From: Tolypocladium sp. Sup5 PDA-1
Taxonomy: Eukaryota; Ascomycota; Sordariomycetes; Hypocreales; Ophiocordycipitaceae
DNA length: 64,000 nucleotides
Assembly (NCBI GenBank): GCA_000750105.3
Contig: JPHH03000008.1
Coordinates: 806,001-870,000 of the forward strand
Reading direction: 5' to 3'
Below are positions 12,401 through 22,295 of the stretch, in pieces. The notes below the pieces were generated by a model, which saw nothing but the letters and a program-made list of their open reading frames with translations, was not told the origin of the DNA and searched no databases. Both the position numbers and the translations under genes were made by a program. How positions within the stretch are numbered: position 1 is the first letter of the stretch; each line of letters opens with the position of its first letter.

Positions 12401-12585
12401 CACCATCGCCCGTCCGCCGGTCGACGGTGAGGTATATATCTCGGGGCGTTGCACTGCCCTGGCCGCCCGTCATCAGAGGCCCACCGCCGACGTTCCCACC
12501 GGTGCAGACAACGTCGCATCCCGATCCCCAACCCTGATAGCCTAGCCGCTGCTTTCTTTGCCTGCACTCGGGCCCTCCCGTCAAG
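9467..12585. other. Long divergent spacer between pmc1 and the sugar transporter
   Basis: No protein family is recognised in these 3.1 kb. The left end should hold the pmc1 promoter. The centre (10516-11274) holds a degenerate repeat family listed separately. The right end should hold the transporter promoter: TATTATCCCTGCYGCC occurs twice, near 11960 and 12174, and a TATATAT box lies at about 12432, roughly 150 bases before the transporter ATG. Open frames here have no domain or consistent codon bias. Confidence 0.55.
10516..11274. repeat. Degenerate tandem repeat family, about 120-165 bp spacing, core GAGGCAGTGC
   Basis: Six related cores occur in direct orientation, ending in the consensus CTAGATTGAGGCAGTGC: 10516-10532, 10670-10686, 10792-10808, 10950-10966, 11114-11130 and 11258-11274 (the last ends GGCTGTGT). 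The second and third are extended upstream by GCCGAAGAGTC, and the last three by a CTCGCC element about 15-20 bases earlier. Spacing varies between about 120 and 165 bases and the sequence between cores is mostly unlike. On the minus strand the cores translate as HCLNLDxxA-like fragments. It is an eroded tandem array of unknown origin, and it is neither CRISPR-like nor clearly coding. Confidence 0.65.
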
Positions 12586-14600
12586 ATGGGCTTCGACCTT
12601 CACGCCGAGGGGACCAACGACCCCAAGGACGTCCGGAACTGGCGCATCCACGTCGTCGCCATCATCGCGTCCATGTCGGCCATAGCCAGTGAGTTGCCCC
12701 CCTACGCACGCGTCGCGGAATCAAGGCGAAGCGCTGACATCCCGCAACAGTGGGCTACGACACGTCCGTCATAGGCGGCACCATGGCCCTGGACTCGTTC
12801 CGCAGGGACTTTGGGCTGCTCGGCGTGTCGGGCACGTACCGCGACACGCTGCAGGGCAACATCGTGTCCACCTTCCAGGCCGGCTGCTTCTTCGGCTCGC
12901 TGCTCACGTTCCCGCTGGCCGAGAAGATTGGCCGCAAGAGGGCCATCTTCGTGGCCGCCGCCGTCTTCATCGTCGGCGGCGTGCTGATGACCGCCTCTCA
13001 CGGCGTGCTGGCCATGCTCATAGCCGGACGTGCCATTGCAGGGCTTGGCATTGGCGCGTCGTCTTTGATTGTCCCGGTCTACATTGCTGAGACGGCGCCG
13101 CCGTCCATCCGCGGCAGGCTGATTGGCATCTTTGAGGTGCGAACCACGAACCCCTTGAGCAATGAGCAACCCGAGCTGACAGGTATTAGATTGCGTCTCA
13201 GGGGGGAGGCATGCTGGGCTTTTGGGTAAGTCAACCATTCCCCTCATCACCTTTACACAGCAAACTAAGCACGTCACAGATCAACTACGTCGCAGATCGA
13301 ACCATCTCTTCTCGCCTTGCGGCCCAGTGGATCGTCCCCTTGAGCCTACAGCTCGTCCCCGGCGCGCTTCTCTGCGTCGGCATGCTAATGTGCCCCGAGT
13401 CCCCTCGATGGCTCGCCCGCCAGGACCGCTGGGACGAGGCGGAAAAGGTCCTCGTCCACCTCAGAACGCTGCCCGCCGACCATCAGTACATCCGGGACGA
13501 GCTCTCCGAGATCCGCCAGCAGGTGGAAGAGCGCAGCGCCAACCGCATGACGTATAAAGAGATGTTCAAGCGCCTCGTGCAAAAGGGGGTCCGCAACCGC
13601 ATCGGCATCGGCCTGCTGCTCATGGCCTGCCAGAACCTGACCGGCGTCAACATCATCACGTACTGTAAGCCAATCGCATTCCTGCACTCGCGCTTGGTAT
13701 ACTGACACCTTCAGACTCTCCCCGCATCTTTGAGACGCTGGGCATCACGGGCACGAGCACCAAGCTGTTTGCGACGGGCTTCTACGGCATCGCCAAGACG
13801 ATTGGCATGGTCATCTTCTCGCTCTGGCTCGTCGAAAAGGTGGGCCGGAGAAATGGGTTGATCTGGGGCGCGTTCATCGGCTCGGTGCCCATGTGGTACA
13901 TTGGGGCCTACGTGATGAAGGCCGATCCCGCTCGCGCCGCTGCTGCCGGGCACCTCAGCCAAGATGGATGGGGCTACCTCGCCATGGGTAAGCTGACGCC
14001 TGAAGATGGTTGTCAATGACGCTGACCTTGATTAGTCTGTGTGTATCTCTATGGACTCATCTATTGCGCGACCTGGCAGGGCATCACATGGGTGTACTGC
14101 TCCGAGATCTTCCCAATCGGTATGTCATCTCCACTGACGCAAGGATTGCAGTTGGCTTACAACTGTAAACAGACATCAGAATGCTCTGCACGGCCATCAC
14201 GACGGCTGACCAGTGGTTCTGGAGCTTCCTCATCTCCCGGACCACGCCGTACATGATTACATCGCTGGGGTACGGGACATACATGTTCTTTGGCGCGCTC
14301 ATGATTGCTATGGGCTTCTGGGCGCTCTTCTTTATCCCAGAGACCAAGGGTAAGCCGCATTCTGCGCCGCATCGGTCATTTGAGACGAGACTGACGTCCC
14401 TAGGCCTTTCACTCGAAGACATGGACCGCCTCTTCATAAGGAGCACGTGCAAGACCGTGTGGCAGGCGCTTGTCCAGCGGAGAAGCATGCAAGACGTGCT
14501 CGAGGAGCGCAGGGCCGCGGCGCCGGTGTATGACCGCGAGAAGAAGGAGACATATCTCGAGCAGGTTGAGTCGGTCGATCTGCGACGCTCATACACGTGA
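12586..14600 (+). CDS. MFS sugar (hexose) transporter
   Basis: Eight exons (12586-12688, 12751-13136, 13190-13225, 13280-13664, 13715-13987, 14036-14119, 14173-14349, 14404-14600) keep frame throughout and give 546 residues. Exon 3 is only 36 nt (IASQGGGMLGFW). The protein is a plasma-membrane sugar-H+ symporter or facilitator of the Sugar_tr family. Signature motifs are present: GYDTSVIGG in helix 1, EKIGRKRAI after helix 2, PVYIAETAPPSIRGRL at the end of helix 4-5, CPESPRWLARQDRWDEA at the central loop, QNLTGVNIITYYSPRIFETL in helix 7, EKVGRRNGL and the terminal PETKGLSLEDMDRLF. Hydrophobic segments fit 12 helices. The substrate cannot be read from sequence; hexose, disaccharide or quinate-type permeases all share these motifs. 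Short C/G-rich exons and a TATA box upstream suggest an active gene. Confidence 0.93.
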
Positions 14601-15288
14601 GGTTAGATGGAGGCAACCCGACACGAGTTTGGCCATTGGGCGAGGGGTGGAGGGCAGTGGAAGCAGTAAGTTGAAGAGCTAGTTTGTTTTGTTTTCTCGC
14701 TGTTGTCTCTCGGGGGATCGGGCCACGATGGGCCTTGGGCGTTCTCAAGGGAGATTTTACGAGTTGACGTGCCTGTTACGAGTTATGTCTGTACGGTTGA
14801 TGATATCGCTGACAATGGCTGGAGATTGGGCGCGAAGTATTCTATTGTATCTGATTTGCGCTCTACTTTCTGTTAGGCTTTGTCTACTTGGCCTTGAGGT
14901 TTGTTGCTAGATCTCTTTGTTGGCCCACGCGCTTCTCTGTAAGTGAGTGAGTGGTTGAGCTGGCCGAGCTGGCCATAGCAAACTTCAGAACAACAACAAA
15001 ACAATGCGACACATGGTGAATGCGCGTCAAGACGCCTGTCAGCTCTGCAGAATTTGGGCGAATCGGAGCTACATGAAATGTTCCTCCCAAACATGAACGG
15101 GACGACCAGCAAGCCAACCAGCCCTTGACACGCCGTCGTCGTGAAGTAAGCCAAAAGTAACCTGTTGGTACAACAACTCATTCAAAGCAAGCTTGCCAGC
15201 AACGTTGGTAGGCGCGTACAGTTGCGACTCGCCAGCAAACTCGCTTCAACTCGTGCCGCCAAGGGGGTTTGACTCACCGTACAAAGCA
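14601..15288. other. Spacer, 3' UTR of the transporter and unassigned DNA
   Basis: No coding signal is seen. The first 200 bases are T/G-rich and likely contain the transporter 3' end. An A/C-rich stretch near 14990-15003 and a CAACAACTCATTCAAAGCAAGC stretch before 15200 may belong to the leader of the decayed MYND gene that follows. Confidence 0.4.
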
Positions 15289-16329
15289 ATGCAAGGTCGT
15301 GCGTTTCCGTGTGCAAACCCGAGTGGGAAGACTGGAGCTTGCAAAAACGATGCCCGTTTCGCCTGCAAGAACTGCCTTTTGATAATGGTAAGCTACCAAT
15401 CTTCTACGTAGCTGGAACCCTCCAACGTCCAGTTCTTCCGCTCGCAAGGGAACCTCAAAAGTATTGCGGTCAAGAATGTCAGATGCAGCACTGGGGCCAG
15501 CACAAGCCATACTGCAGGCCGCCGCTCATGAAAACGACGCGGCAGCCGCGCTGGATCCCCGATGGCCGTGTTCCCTCCCACCTTCGTGGGCGGCAGCCGC
15601 ATCTGCTTCTTCGGAGGAAGGAAGTACTTCTGGGGCAACGTTCCGGCGCTGGATATCCTCCAGCTAGGCCGCAATGAGGGCGAGCTCTACGACAGAGATC
15701 TAAGCTTGCTGTTTGCAGGTAAGTGCCTACGTGTGTGTGGTAAAGCTCAACGTGAATCGAGCCAACTTGTGCCCTCCCTCATGTAATAGCATCCGGGGAT
15801 CTCATAAACGTCGTCAGAACTATCGCTTCGATTCCCGGCTCCTTTAGCAGGCGCCTTGCGGTGACACTCAACGACAAGGATCTTGACATCGTCGCCCGGA
15901 ATTTCGTCATACTCCTTATCGCCCTAGCGATCGAGGATCACGCCGAAGCCATCCCCTGCATCATCCACGTCTGGTATTCGGCCTATATCCGGGAAGAGCA
16001 TTTACGACTTCTTCGCACAAAGATCCGCCTATTCTTAGAAGATGTGTGCAACAAGATTCATAGAAAAGCTCCGGAGGCTATATTGGGCAAAACCTGGACC
16101 TTTGGCAGCCGAAGCCTACGTCTCGTCCTCACCAAGAAAGCTTGGACGGCGGTTCTCCAGTATTTTGAACTTCCAGCACACTTGACGCCAGAAAAGGCCC
16201 TTGAAGCTCGGGAAAAAGTACGGCGAAGCAGGCGCCCAAGAAGAATTCAACATGCGTCTTCAATTCGCACATTCGGGTCACGAGCGGTACGTGGAGTGGA
16301 GACGAACTGTGCCGGCAGAGCAGGCATAA
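15289..16329 (+). pseudogene. Broken MYND zinc-finger / DUF4470 family gene
   Basis: The start at 15289 encodes MQGRAFPCANPSGKTGACKN and RFACKNCLLIM. An intron-like gap follows, then QKYCGQECQMQHWGQHKPYC completes a MYND zinc finger. The frame then shifts near 15560 to FFGGRKYFWGNVPALDILQL and YDRDLSLLFA, and a clean intron (about 15719-15789) leads into ASGDLINVVRTIASIPGSFS and LNDKDLDIVARNFVILLIAL, the DUF4470 core, up to LTPEKALEAREK near 16215. There the frame shifts again and the text jumps to KYGEAGAQEEFNMRLQFAHS, GHERYVEWRRTV and a stop at 16327. That last piece resembles the extreme C-terminus of the family, so several hundred middle residues appear deleted. Intact family members have unknown, possibly protein-binding, roles. 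A sequencing error could explain one shift but not the deletion. Confidence 0.8.
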
Positions 16330-17033
16330 TCTCCATCATTCAGAGGGCTTTCCACTTCTCTCCATGCTCTAGAGTTGTATGTCGGTGGGAAGCCCGATTT
16401 CTCCATACTCGTGGAGTGCCATCAGAACATCCTTGACCCACATCAGGAGCGCGTGTGCCGAACAGTACGGAGGAGGTAAAGTTGCCCTGCGCTGTTTCAC
16501 GGGCACCGCATGCCATGCCCACCCGCCGACGACGGCAGCATCTGCCTTGTTGGCGATTGCGTCTCGCTTTGCGATGGCAACCTAGCTCCAAACAAATTCA
16601 CGAGTACTTCGCAGTCCGCACCGCGCAGAGGCGCTAGGAGAAGGCCCCGGCGTGTTTGGGTGATTGGCTCTGCTGTCGGATCCATGGGACGGGATGGTGA
16701 GCCCTGGAGGGAGCCAAGTCGAGCTTGTCAAGGTAGCCCTGGAGAGAGCGCTGGCGGGTCCGCTAAACTCGGTGCCTGGCCCGCTAGCTTCCGCACATCC
16801 AGGGCCACTGCCGCTGGAGCAGGAGGGAGCCAAGATGTCCCGAGTCCGTCCTCCACCACGCCCAGAGCTTGGTCTCCTCACGCCAGCCCCCACTCGATCA
16901 ACCACGCTGGCATCCATCCTCGGTCGGCCCTTGCAACAACCAACGTGCAGCTACCACCGTACCATAGCTGTCCACATCCTGCCCCGACCAGCATCCCGTG
17001 AGGATCGCACGTCTCCTCTACATACTCCGCAAA
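16330..17033. other. Spacer upstream of the AMP-binding-like gene; nothing recognised
   Basis: About 700 bases of balanced composition without a recognisable product. The last 200 bases are C-rich (CCACC/CCGACC stretches) as expected for a fungal 5' leader. Confidence 0.4.
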
Positions 17034-18836
17034 ATGGGCCTTCTCGAGAGCCTCGACTCGGGCGTCACCGGCCTGGTCGGGCAGTGGAACGGCTACTCGA
17101 CGGGCCTGGTGACGCTGCTCGTCGCCGCCATCACCTACCGCATCATGTCGTCGCGCGAGCCCGACGTCCACCCGATGCTGCTCGCGCGCCAGGCCATCGC
17201 CGCCACCGTCCGCAACGACGGTGAGAGCGCCGTCTACCGCTGCCAGGCCGCTCCCCACGGCATGCCGCTCAACAGCGGGCTCAACGTCAAGGACGCCGGC
17301 GTCTCCAAGTGGTCGCGCGGCCGCGACGGCGACCTGCGCGACATTTGGCGCAAGGCCGCCGCCGGCGCCGAGGACGGAGCAAAGGGCCGCGTCTTGACGG
17401 TGCTGGGCTCGGAGAATGTCGTCGAGCACAAGCTTGGTGGGTGCCTCCGCCGCTCGCCTTGGTTAGATGACAGCTAACGCCATCTAGAGGACATTACGAG
17501 GCAAATCAACATCATCGGCCGCCACATCGCCGACCAGGGCGGCATCAAGGTGGCCATCTACCTGCCCAACTCGGTCGAGCTGCTCGTCGCCCTCCTGGCC
17601 TGCAGCTTCTACTCGAACCTGACGACCGTCCTGATCCCCTTTGACGTCTCCAACGACGAGCTCATTTCCATGCTTAGGCGATCCGCCGTCGACACCGTCG
17701 TCACTGCTCCCGGAGCCTTCCCGTTCGACGCCGTCGTCAAGGCCTACCCCTCGCTCCGACAGCTCATCTGGGTCGTGGACCAGGGCAGCAGCCACATGGA
17801 CTGGAACGAGGTGCCCGAGGGCATGGGCGGCAGCGTCAACGTGGCGACGTGGCAGGACATTATCAACGACGCCCCCGCCTCGGCCGGGAGCGAGCTGCCC
17901 ACAACCGAACACGAGTACAGCCCCCAGGATGTCGTCACCTTCTGGCCGTCCAAGCCGGGGCAGCTGGAGGAGATGGTGCGCTTCACTCAGGCCAACCTCG
18001 TCTCCGGAATTGCTGGCCAGATTGCTGCCATTCCCACCAGGGAGAGGCTCAGCCCGTCTGATCTCTTCCTGCCGGCCGACTCGCTGGCAAACATCCACAC
18101 CCTGATCCTGACTCTCACGGCTCTCTACTCGAATGCGTCTGTGGCCCTTAACTCTGTTGCCGGCCGGTCGCCGGATCTGGTCCTCGCAACGCAAGGCATT
18201 GCCCCTACGGTGCTCGTGGCTAGCCCAGAGACTCTGCTGAGGACTCATCAGGAGTCGACCCGGAAGCTTGGGTCGCCCCTCGCTCAGCTGTCGCACAGCC
18301 TGTCCACGCGCAACCTTACACAGGATGGCGTTCACGCGACTTCGAATTCCCTGTCCGCGTTTGCTTCTGGGGCGCATCCCGCTATTGGTACGACGCCGGG
18401 GAAGCTGCGCCTCTTGTACGTCGCCGAGAGAGCCGGAGGCGAGACACCTCACCTGTCGTCGACGGTGCTGTCGGATTTGCGTGTCTTTACTGGCGCCAGG
18501 GTTGTCTACGCACTGGCGGCTCCACGGGTTGCTGGAGCGGTGAGCCAGACTTCATTCTTCGACTACAGGGTCGACTCGAGCAGCAACAGCAAGGGCCATT
18601 TCGGCGCGCCGACCACGAGCGTGGAGATTTTCCTGAGGGACAAGGGCGCGTACAAGACGACGGACGATGTTGTTGAAGGCGAGGTAAGCATCCACCGCTC
18701 GTTGCTGACTGGTAGCGAAATGACATGTGCTGACCAACTACAGATTGTGGCACGGGGACCCTGTGTCTCGGGTGGCGAGGCCAGCACCGGGGTTGTGGGC
18801 AAGATTCGGGACGACAACACGCTGTCGTATGTTTGA
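17034..18836 (+). CDS. Acyl-CoA-synthetase-like (AMP-binding fold) protein without catalytic motifs
   Basis: Three exons (17034-17436, 17488-18683, 18744-18836) give 563 residues. A hydrophobic segment near residues 22-38 (STGLVTLLVAAITYRIM) precedes a domain arranged like the N-lobe of adenylate-forming enzymes: VAIYLPNSVELLVALLACSF, STVLIPFD-like and LRQLIWVVD segments match the family order. Where a true ligase has the Ser/Thr/Gly-rich P-loop, this protein reads DVVTFWPSKPGQLEEMVRFT. No Thr-Gly-Asp ATP-ribose motif or C-terminal lid domain is visible, and the protein ends at NTLSYV. It is therefore probably a non-catalytic relative, perhaps membrane- or lipid-droplet-associated. This is inference. 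Codon use and frame are intact, so this looks like a maintained pseudoenzyme rather than a decaying gene. The start ATG was chosen as the first in frame before the hydrophobic segment. Confidence 0.75.
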
Positions 18837-19644
18837 AGATGGATACCCATGGGACTGTCTGGAGATGTATACTCGTATGTGGCTGTGTCGGGGAGGTTGA
18901 CGACGTTGTTATAGAGACTCGGAGAGTATGCCTGTCAATGTGGAGTCTGAAGACAAGTCCCTGGGCGGGATGCGAATGGCCCTTGTGAGACGCCCGTTAA
19001 TAAGTCAACACATGACGAGTGGAGCCGAGACGGCTCAGCCGTCAGGACTAGGAGCTGCGCTCGGCATGATGAAGCTCCAGTCGCAAGCGACGGCAGCCGG
19101 GACATCCGTGAAGTAGTGGGGTGGTGCTCGAGGCATGACGACAATTTGGGCGACCCAGCGGCAGGACCCGAAAGGGGATGGGATGCTTCTGGCCGCGGAT
19201 GGATCTGCTGACAGAAGACGCCAAAGAACAGATGGAAAAGGCCGTGATAGGGCAGCGATTAACGAGCCGAGAAGAGATTGACAGTCGGCCGTTTGGGCTG
19301 AATTTTGGGGACGGCAGGGGTCACAGAACTGCTGGAAGCGGACAGGCTGCCAGCACAGCCAGCTAATATAGCGCCGCGGACAGGGCATCGGCTCAGCTTG
19401 CTGCCAATCAGTCCAGTGGTTCGTCTGTCGGCGGACGGGTCATGGACCTGCGTTTATTAGTTGAGCGCCGCGGGCTGTCCATATTAATCAGTATCCGATC
19501 GCCACAATTTCCCAACACGTCAAACGCCGCGTCTTTCCTTTTCCCCTTCTCGCCTTCCCCCCCTCCCCCTTCTCCCCTCCAGATGCATTGACGATTTCTT
19601 GCTTCTTCTGTGCCCCGGCCGCCTGCGGGCCTCATTGGTCGGCC
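18837..19644. promoter_or_regulatory. Spacer and leader of the HET-domain gene, with a two-codon upstream ORF
   Basis: No gene is recognised. A CTAATATAG A/T-rich patch lies near 19360 and a strong C/T tract at 19531-19580. A minimal upstream ORF (ATG CAT TGA) sits at 19583-19591, 54 bases before the main start, where it could damp translation. Confidence 0.45.
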
Positions 19645-22068
19645 ATGAAGAAAATCTCCAAGATGCTGTCGTCGTCGTCGCGGCGGCGGGCCGTCGACGG
19701 GGGCGAGCCGGAGCCGGAGGCGCGCAGGCAGCGGCCGGCGCTAACGGAGGTGCCGGTGCAGGCGCAGGTGCAACACCAGCTGCCGTCGCGACGGGTGGCG
19801 GCGGCGGCGGCGAGCGGCGTCAGGAAGGGCAGTCTGCTGGGTGTGAATGGCACGGCGGGGCGTATCGTTGCGGATGGCAGCGACGATGTCGACGATGAAA
19901 CCGACAAGGAGAACCGGGATGCAGCGAGGCCGCGGCACCGGCCGTGCGTGCGGTGCGCCGCCGTCGACTTCCCCCGACTCCTCGACTGGACGCCCGGCCA
20001 GCCCCGGCCCTGGATCCCGCTCTCCCACGTCCTCCTCCCGCCGCCGCACCTCCCCCCGTCCCCGCCCGCGTCCACCGACTCGCACGCATCGTCCAAGCCC
20101 CAGCCGCCGTCCTCGCCGGAGCCGTCGGCAGCGTGGTGTCCCTTCTGCGCCTTCTTCCGCGCGCTGCTCGGGGACGCGCACGGCGCGCCCGGGGGCACCT
20201 TCACGCCGTACCTGCGCATCCGGCAGGCGTTTGAGCGGCTCGACGGCGTGGGCGAGCGGCACGAGCTGGCGGGCGCGGTGCTGGGCGAGGTCATGACGCG
20301 GAACAAGGCGCTGCCGTGGGGGTACGTCGTGCGCGCCGATGAGGGCGATGATGCTGGCGTCGAGGGGTACCGGGGGGGTGCGCCGGCGCGGATACGGGGA
20401 CGTACGGTGACGCGGATGCTGGACCCTGCGGTTCCGCGGTGTTGGATCGACTTTTGCAGGGAGAGGCACGAGGAGACGTGTGGGACGAGGCAAGTGCCGA
20501 TTCAGGGGCTGAGGCTGGTTGACTGCGAGGAGAGGCGCGTGGTCTGCGTGGACGACCTTGACCTCAGCCATGGCCTCGAATATGCCACCCTGAGCTACGT
20601 ATGGGGCCAAACAGCCTCCGACCCTTCCCCCGGCCCCGACGACCGCCTGCCCGACGACCTCCCCCCCGTCTTCGCCGACTCCATCGCCTTCACCACCGCC
20701 CTCGGCCTCCGCTACCTCTGGATCGACCGCCTGTGCACCCTCCCCCTCGCCGCCCCCGAGCGCCGCGGGCAAGCCGACCTCATGGGCGAGATCTTCTCCC
20801 GCTCGGCGCTGACGCTCATCGTCGCGGCGGGCGAGGGCGTGCACGACGGCATCCCCGGCGTCGGCGCCCCACGCGAGGACCAGCTCTCCCTCAAGACGCA
20901 CACGGGGCTCTTCACCACCTCGCTGCTGCGCCCGGACATCGAGGTCGCGGCGTCGGCGTGGGCCTCCCGCGCGTGGACCTTCCAGGAGGGCCTCTTCGCA
21001 CGGCGGCGCCTCGTCTTCACACCCTCGCAGGTGTACTTCCAGTGCCGCGCGCTGCACTGCCACGAGAGCGTCTCGCTGCCGCTGCGCCTCGCGCCGGGCA
21101 TCAACCTGGGGCGCGTGTTCCCACTGGCTGGCGCGCCGCGGCCGGGACAGCTCAAGGAGCGGATCGGGGCGTTTATGGGGCGGGACATTGCGAGGAGCGA
21201 GGACCGGCTGGATGCGTTTAGGGGCGTGCTGCGCGAGTATGCGCACATGGACGGGCTGGCGGTGGACCACTTCCTCGGGCTGCCGCTGTTCCACCCAGAT
21301 GCATTCATCAACGTCACAGTGGTGAGCCAGACGGACCGCCTCGCCGTCGGCCTCGGCTGGATACCCGACTGCACCCCGCCGCTCGAGGACCCGCCAGAGC
21401 CGTGCTACGCCCTCGACGCCCGCGCCGCGTTCCCGTCGTGGACGTGGCTCGCGTGGACGCTGCGCGCGGGCCACCACGCGACCGGCCAAGCGTTCGGCTT
21501 CAACCTCGTGGGCGAGGCGTCGCCCATCGTCGACGGGGTGTGCTCCGCGCCGCGGATGGAGATCTCCGTCGGCTTCGCGGACCGCAGCGTGCTGTCGTGG
21601 GAGATTGACGGCGAGGCCATCGCCCGCAAGGCCGATGCGATTGCGTTTCTGCGCCTGGAGACGTACTGCTTCGACGTGCGCGTGCGGCGAGCCGCAGGGT
21701 CCGTTGCGCTAGACGACGACGGCATGCCCCTGAGCAGGAGAAGCAGAGCCGCCATCGAAGCCTGGGCCCGCGCCGCGCCGCCTCCGGACGACAAACCTCA
21801 CGCCCTCACCGCGGTCCTCGTCTCCGGACGCAACTGGAAAGACGCAGCATCCCCCTGCGCCGCCACGGCGCTCATCTGCCACCGCCGCGGCTGGGACCCT
21901 GCGGGGCCGCTCGTGCGGCTCGGCGCGCTGGGCATCGACTTCGCGGCGTTTGACGTGCAGGACGACGCGAGCGCCGTGATGAGGGGCGTGGACGCTGATA
22001 CCGCGGAAAGAGGCGAAGACGAAAAGAAGGACCTCGAGGTCCGGCTACGAGAACTCGACTTGTACTAG
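19645..22068 (+). CDS. HET-domain (heterokaryon incompatibility) protein
   Basis: A single exon of 807 codons, starting at MKKISKMLSSSS; the open frame continues 57 bases upstream but without an ATG. HET domains act in fungal allorecognition cell death, often downstream of NLR receptors. Characteristic blocks are YATLSYVWGQ (about 312-321), ALGLRYLWIDRLC, DLMGEIFSRSALTLIVAAGE and ASRAWTFQEGLFARRRLVFT (about 440-460). The first 200 residues are low-complexity and Pro-rich with CxxC-type pairs (PCVRCAAVDFPR, WCPFCAFF), and the C-terminal 300 residues show no named domain. No NLR, prion-like or STAND partner lies nearby, so it may act alone or with distant partners. Composition is very GC-rich, more so than its neighbours. 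A GGGA repeat follows 15 bases after the stop. Confidence 0.9.
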   Translation: MKKISKMLSSSSRRRAVDGGEPEPEARRQRPALTEVPVQAQVQHQLPSRRVAAAAASGVRKGSLLGVNGTAGRIVADGSDDVDDETDKENRDAARPRHRPCVRCAAVDFPRLLDWTPGQPRPWIPLSHVLLPPPHLPPSPPASTDSHASSKPQPPSSPEPSAAWCPFCAFFRALLGDAHGAPGGTFTPYLRIRQAFERLDGVGERHELAGAVLGEVMTRNKALPWGYVVRADEGDDAGVEGYRGGAPARIRGRTVTRMLDPAVPRCWIDFCRERHEETCGTRQVPIQGLRLVDCEERRVVCVDDLDLSHGLEYATLSYVWGQTASDPSPGPDDRLPDDLPPVFADSIAFTTALGLRYLWIDRLCTLPLAAPERRGQADLMGEIFSRSALTLIVAAGEGVHDGIPGVGAPREDQLSLKTHTGLFTTSLLRPDIEVAASAWASRAWTFQEGLFARRRLVFTPSQVYFQCRALHCHESVSLPLRLAPGINLGRVFPLAGAPRPGQLKERIGAFMGRDIARSEDRLDAFRGVLREYAHMDGLAVDHFLGLPLFHPDAFINVTVVSQTDRLAVGLGWIPDCTPPLEDPPEPCYALDARAAFPSWTWLAWTLRAGHHATGQAFGFNLVGEASPIVDGVCSAPRMEISVGFADRSVLSWEIDGEAIARKADAIAFLRLETYCFDVRVRRAAGSVALDDDGMPLSRRSRAAIEAWARAAPPPDDKPHALTAVLVSGRNWKDAASPCAATALICHRRGWDPAGPLVRLGALGIDFAAFDVQDDASAVMRGVDADTAERGEDEKKDLEVRLRELDLY

Positions 22069-22295
22069 ACGATACGGACGGAAGGGAAGGAGGGAGGGAG
22101 GGAGGGAGTGAAGGTGCTTTATTAATGTCCACGCACAAGGCGGCGTTCTGAAGATACCAAGGCAATCTTGTTTAGCAGGCGATGATAGATGGAACCAAAA
22201 GGGGTATCCTGGCGTTTTGTATACCACACACACATACATATTATGCTTCCTTTTCAGACGTGAAGATGCTCATTTACCGAGAGAGACCCGTGGCG
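22069..22295. other. Convergent 3' spacer with a (GGGA)n tract
   Basis: This short spacer separates the 3' ends of the HET gene and the hydrolase gene. At 22083-22107 it holds GGG runs separated by A and AA, enough for a G-quadruplex on the plus strand and so in the HET transcript. CACACACACATACATA near 22225 is a minor simple repeat. Confidence 0.6.

Noticed and set aside
17484..18452. 322-codon minus-strand open frame
   Set aside because: Antisense to the second exon of the AMP-binding-like gene, with no domain.
19741..21489. 582-codon minus-strand open frame
   Set aside because: Antisense to the very GC-rich HET-domain gene, and Arg/Glu-rich without domains.
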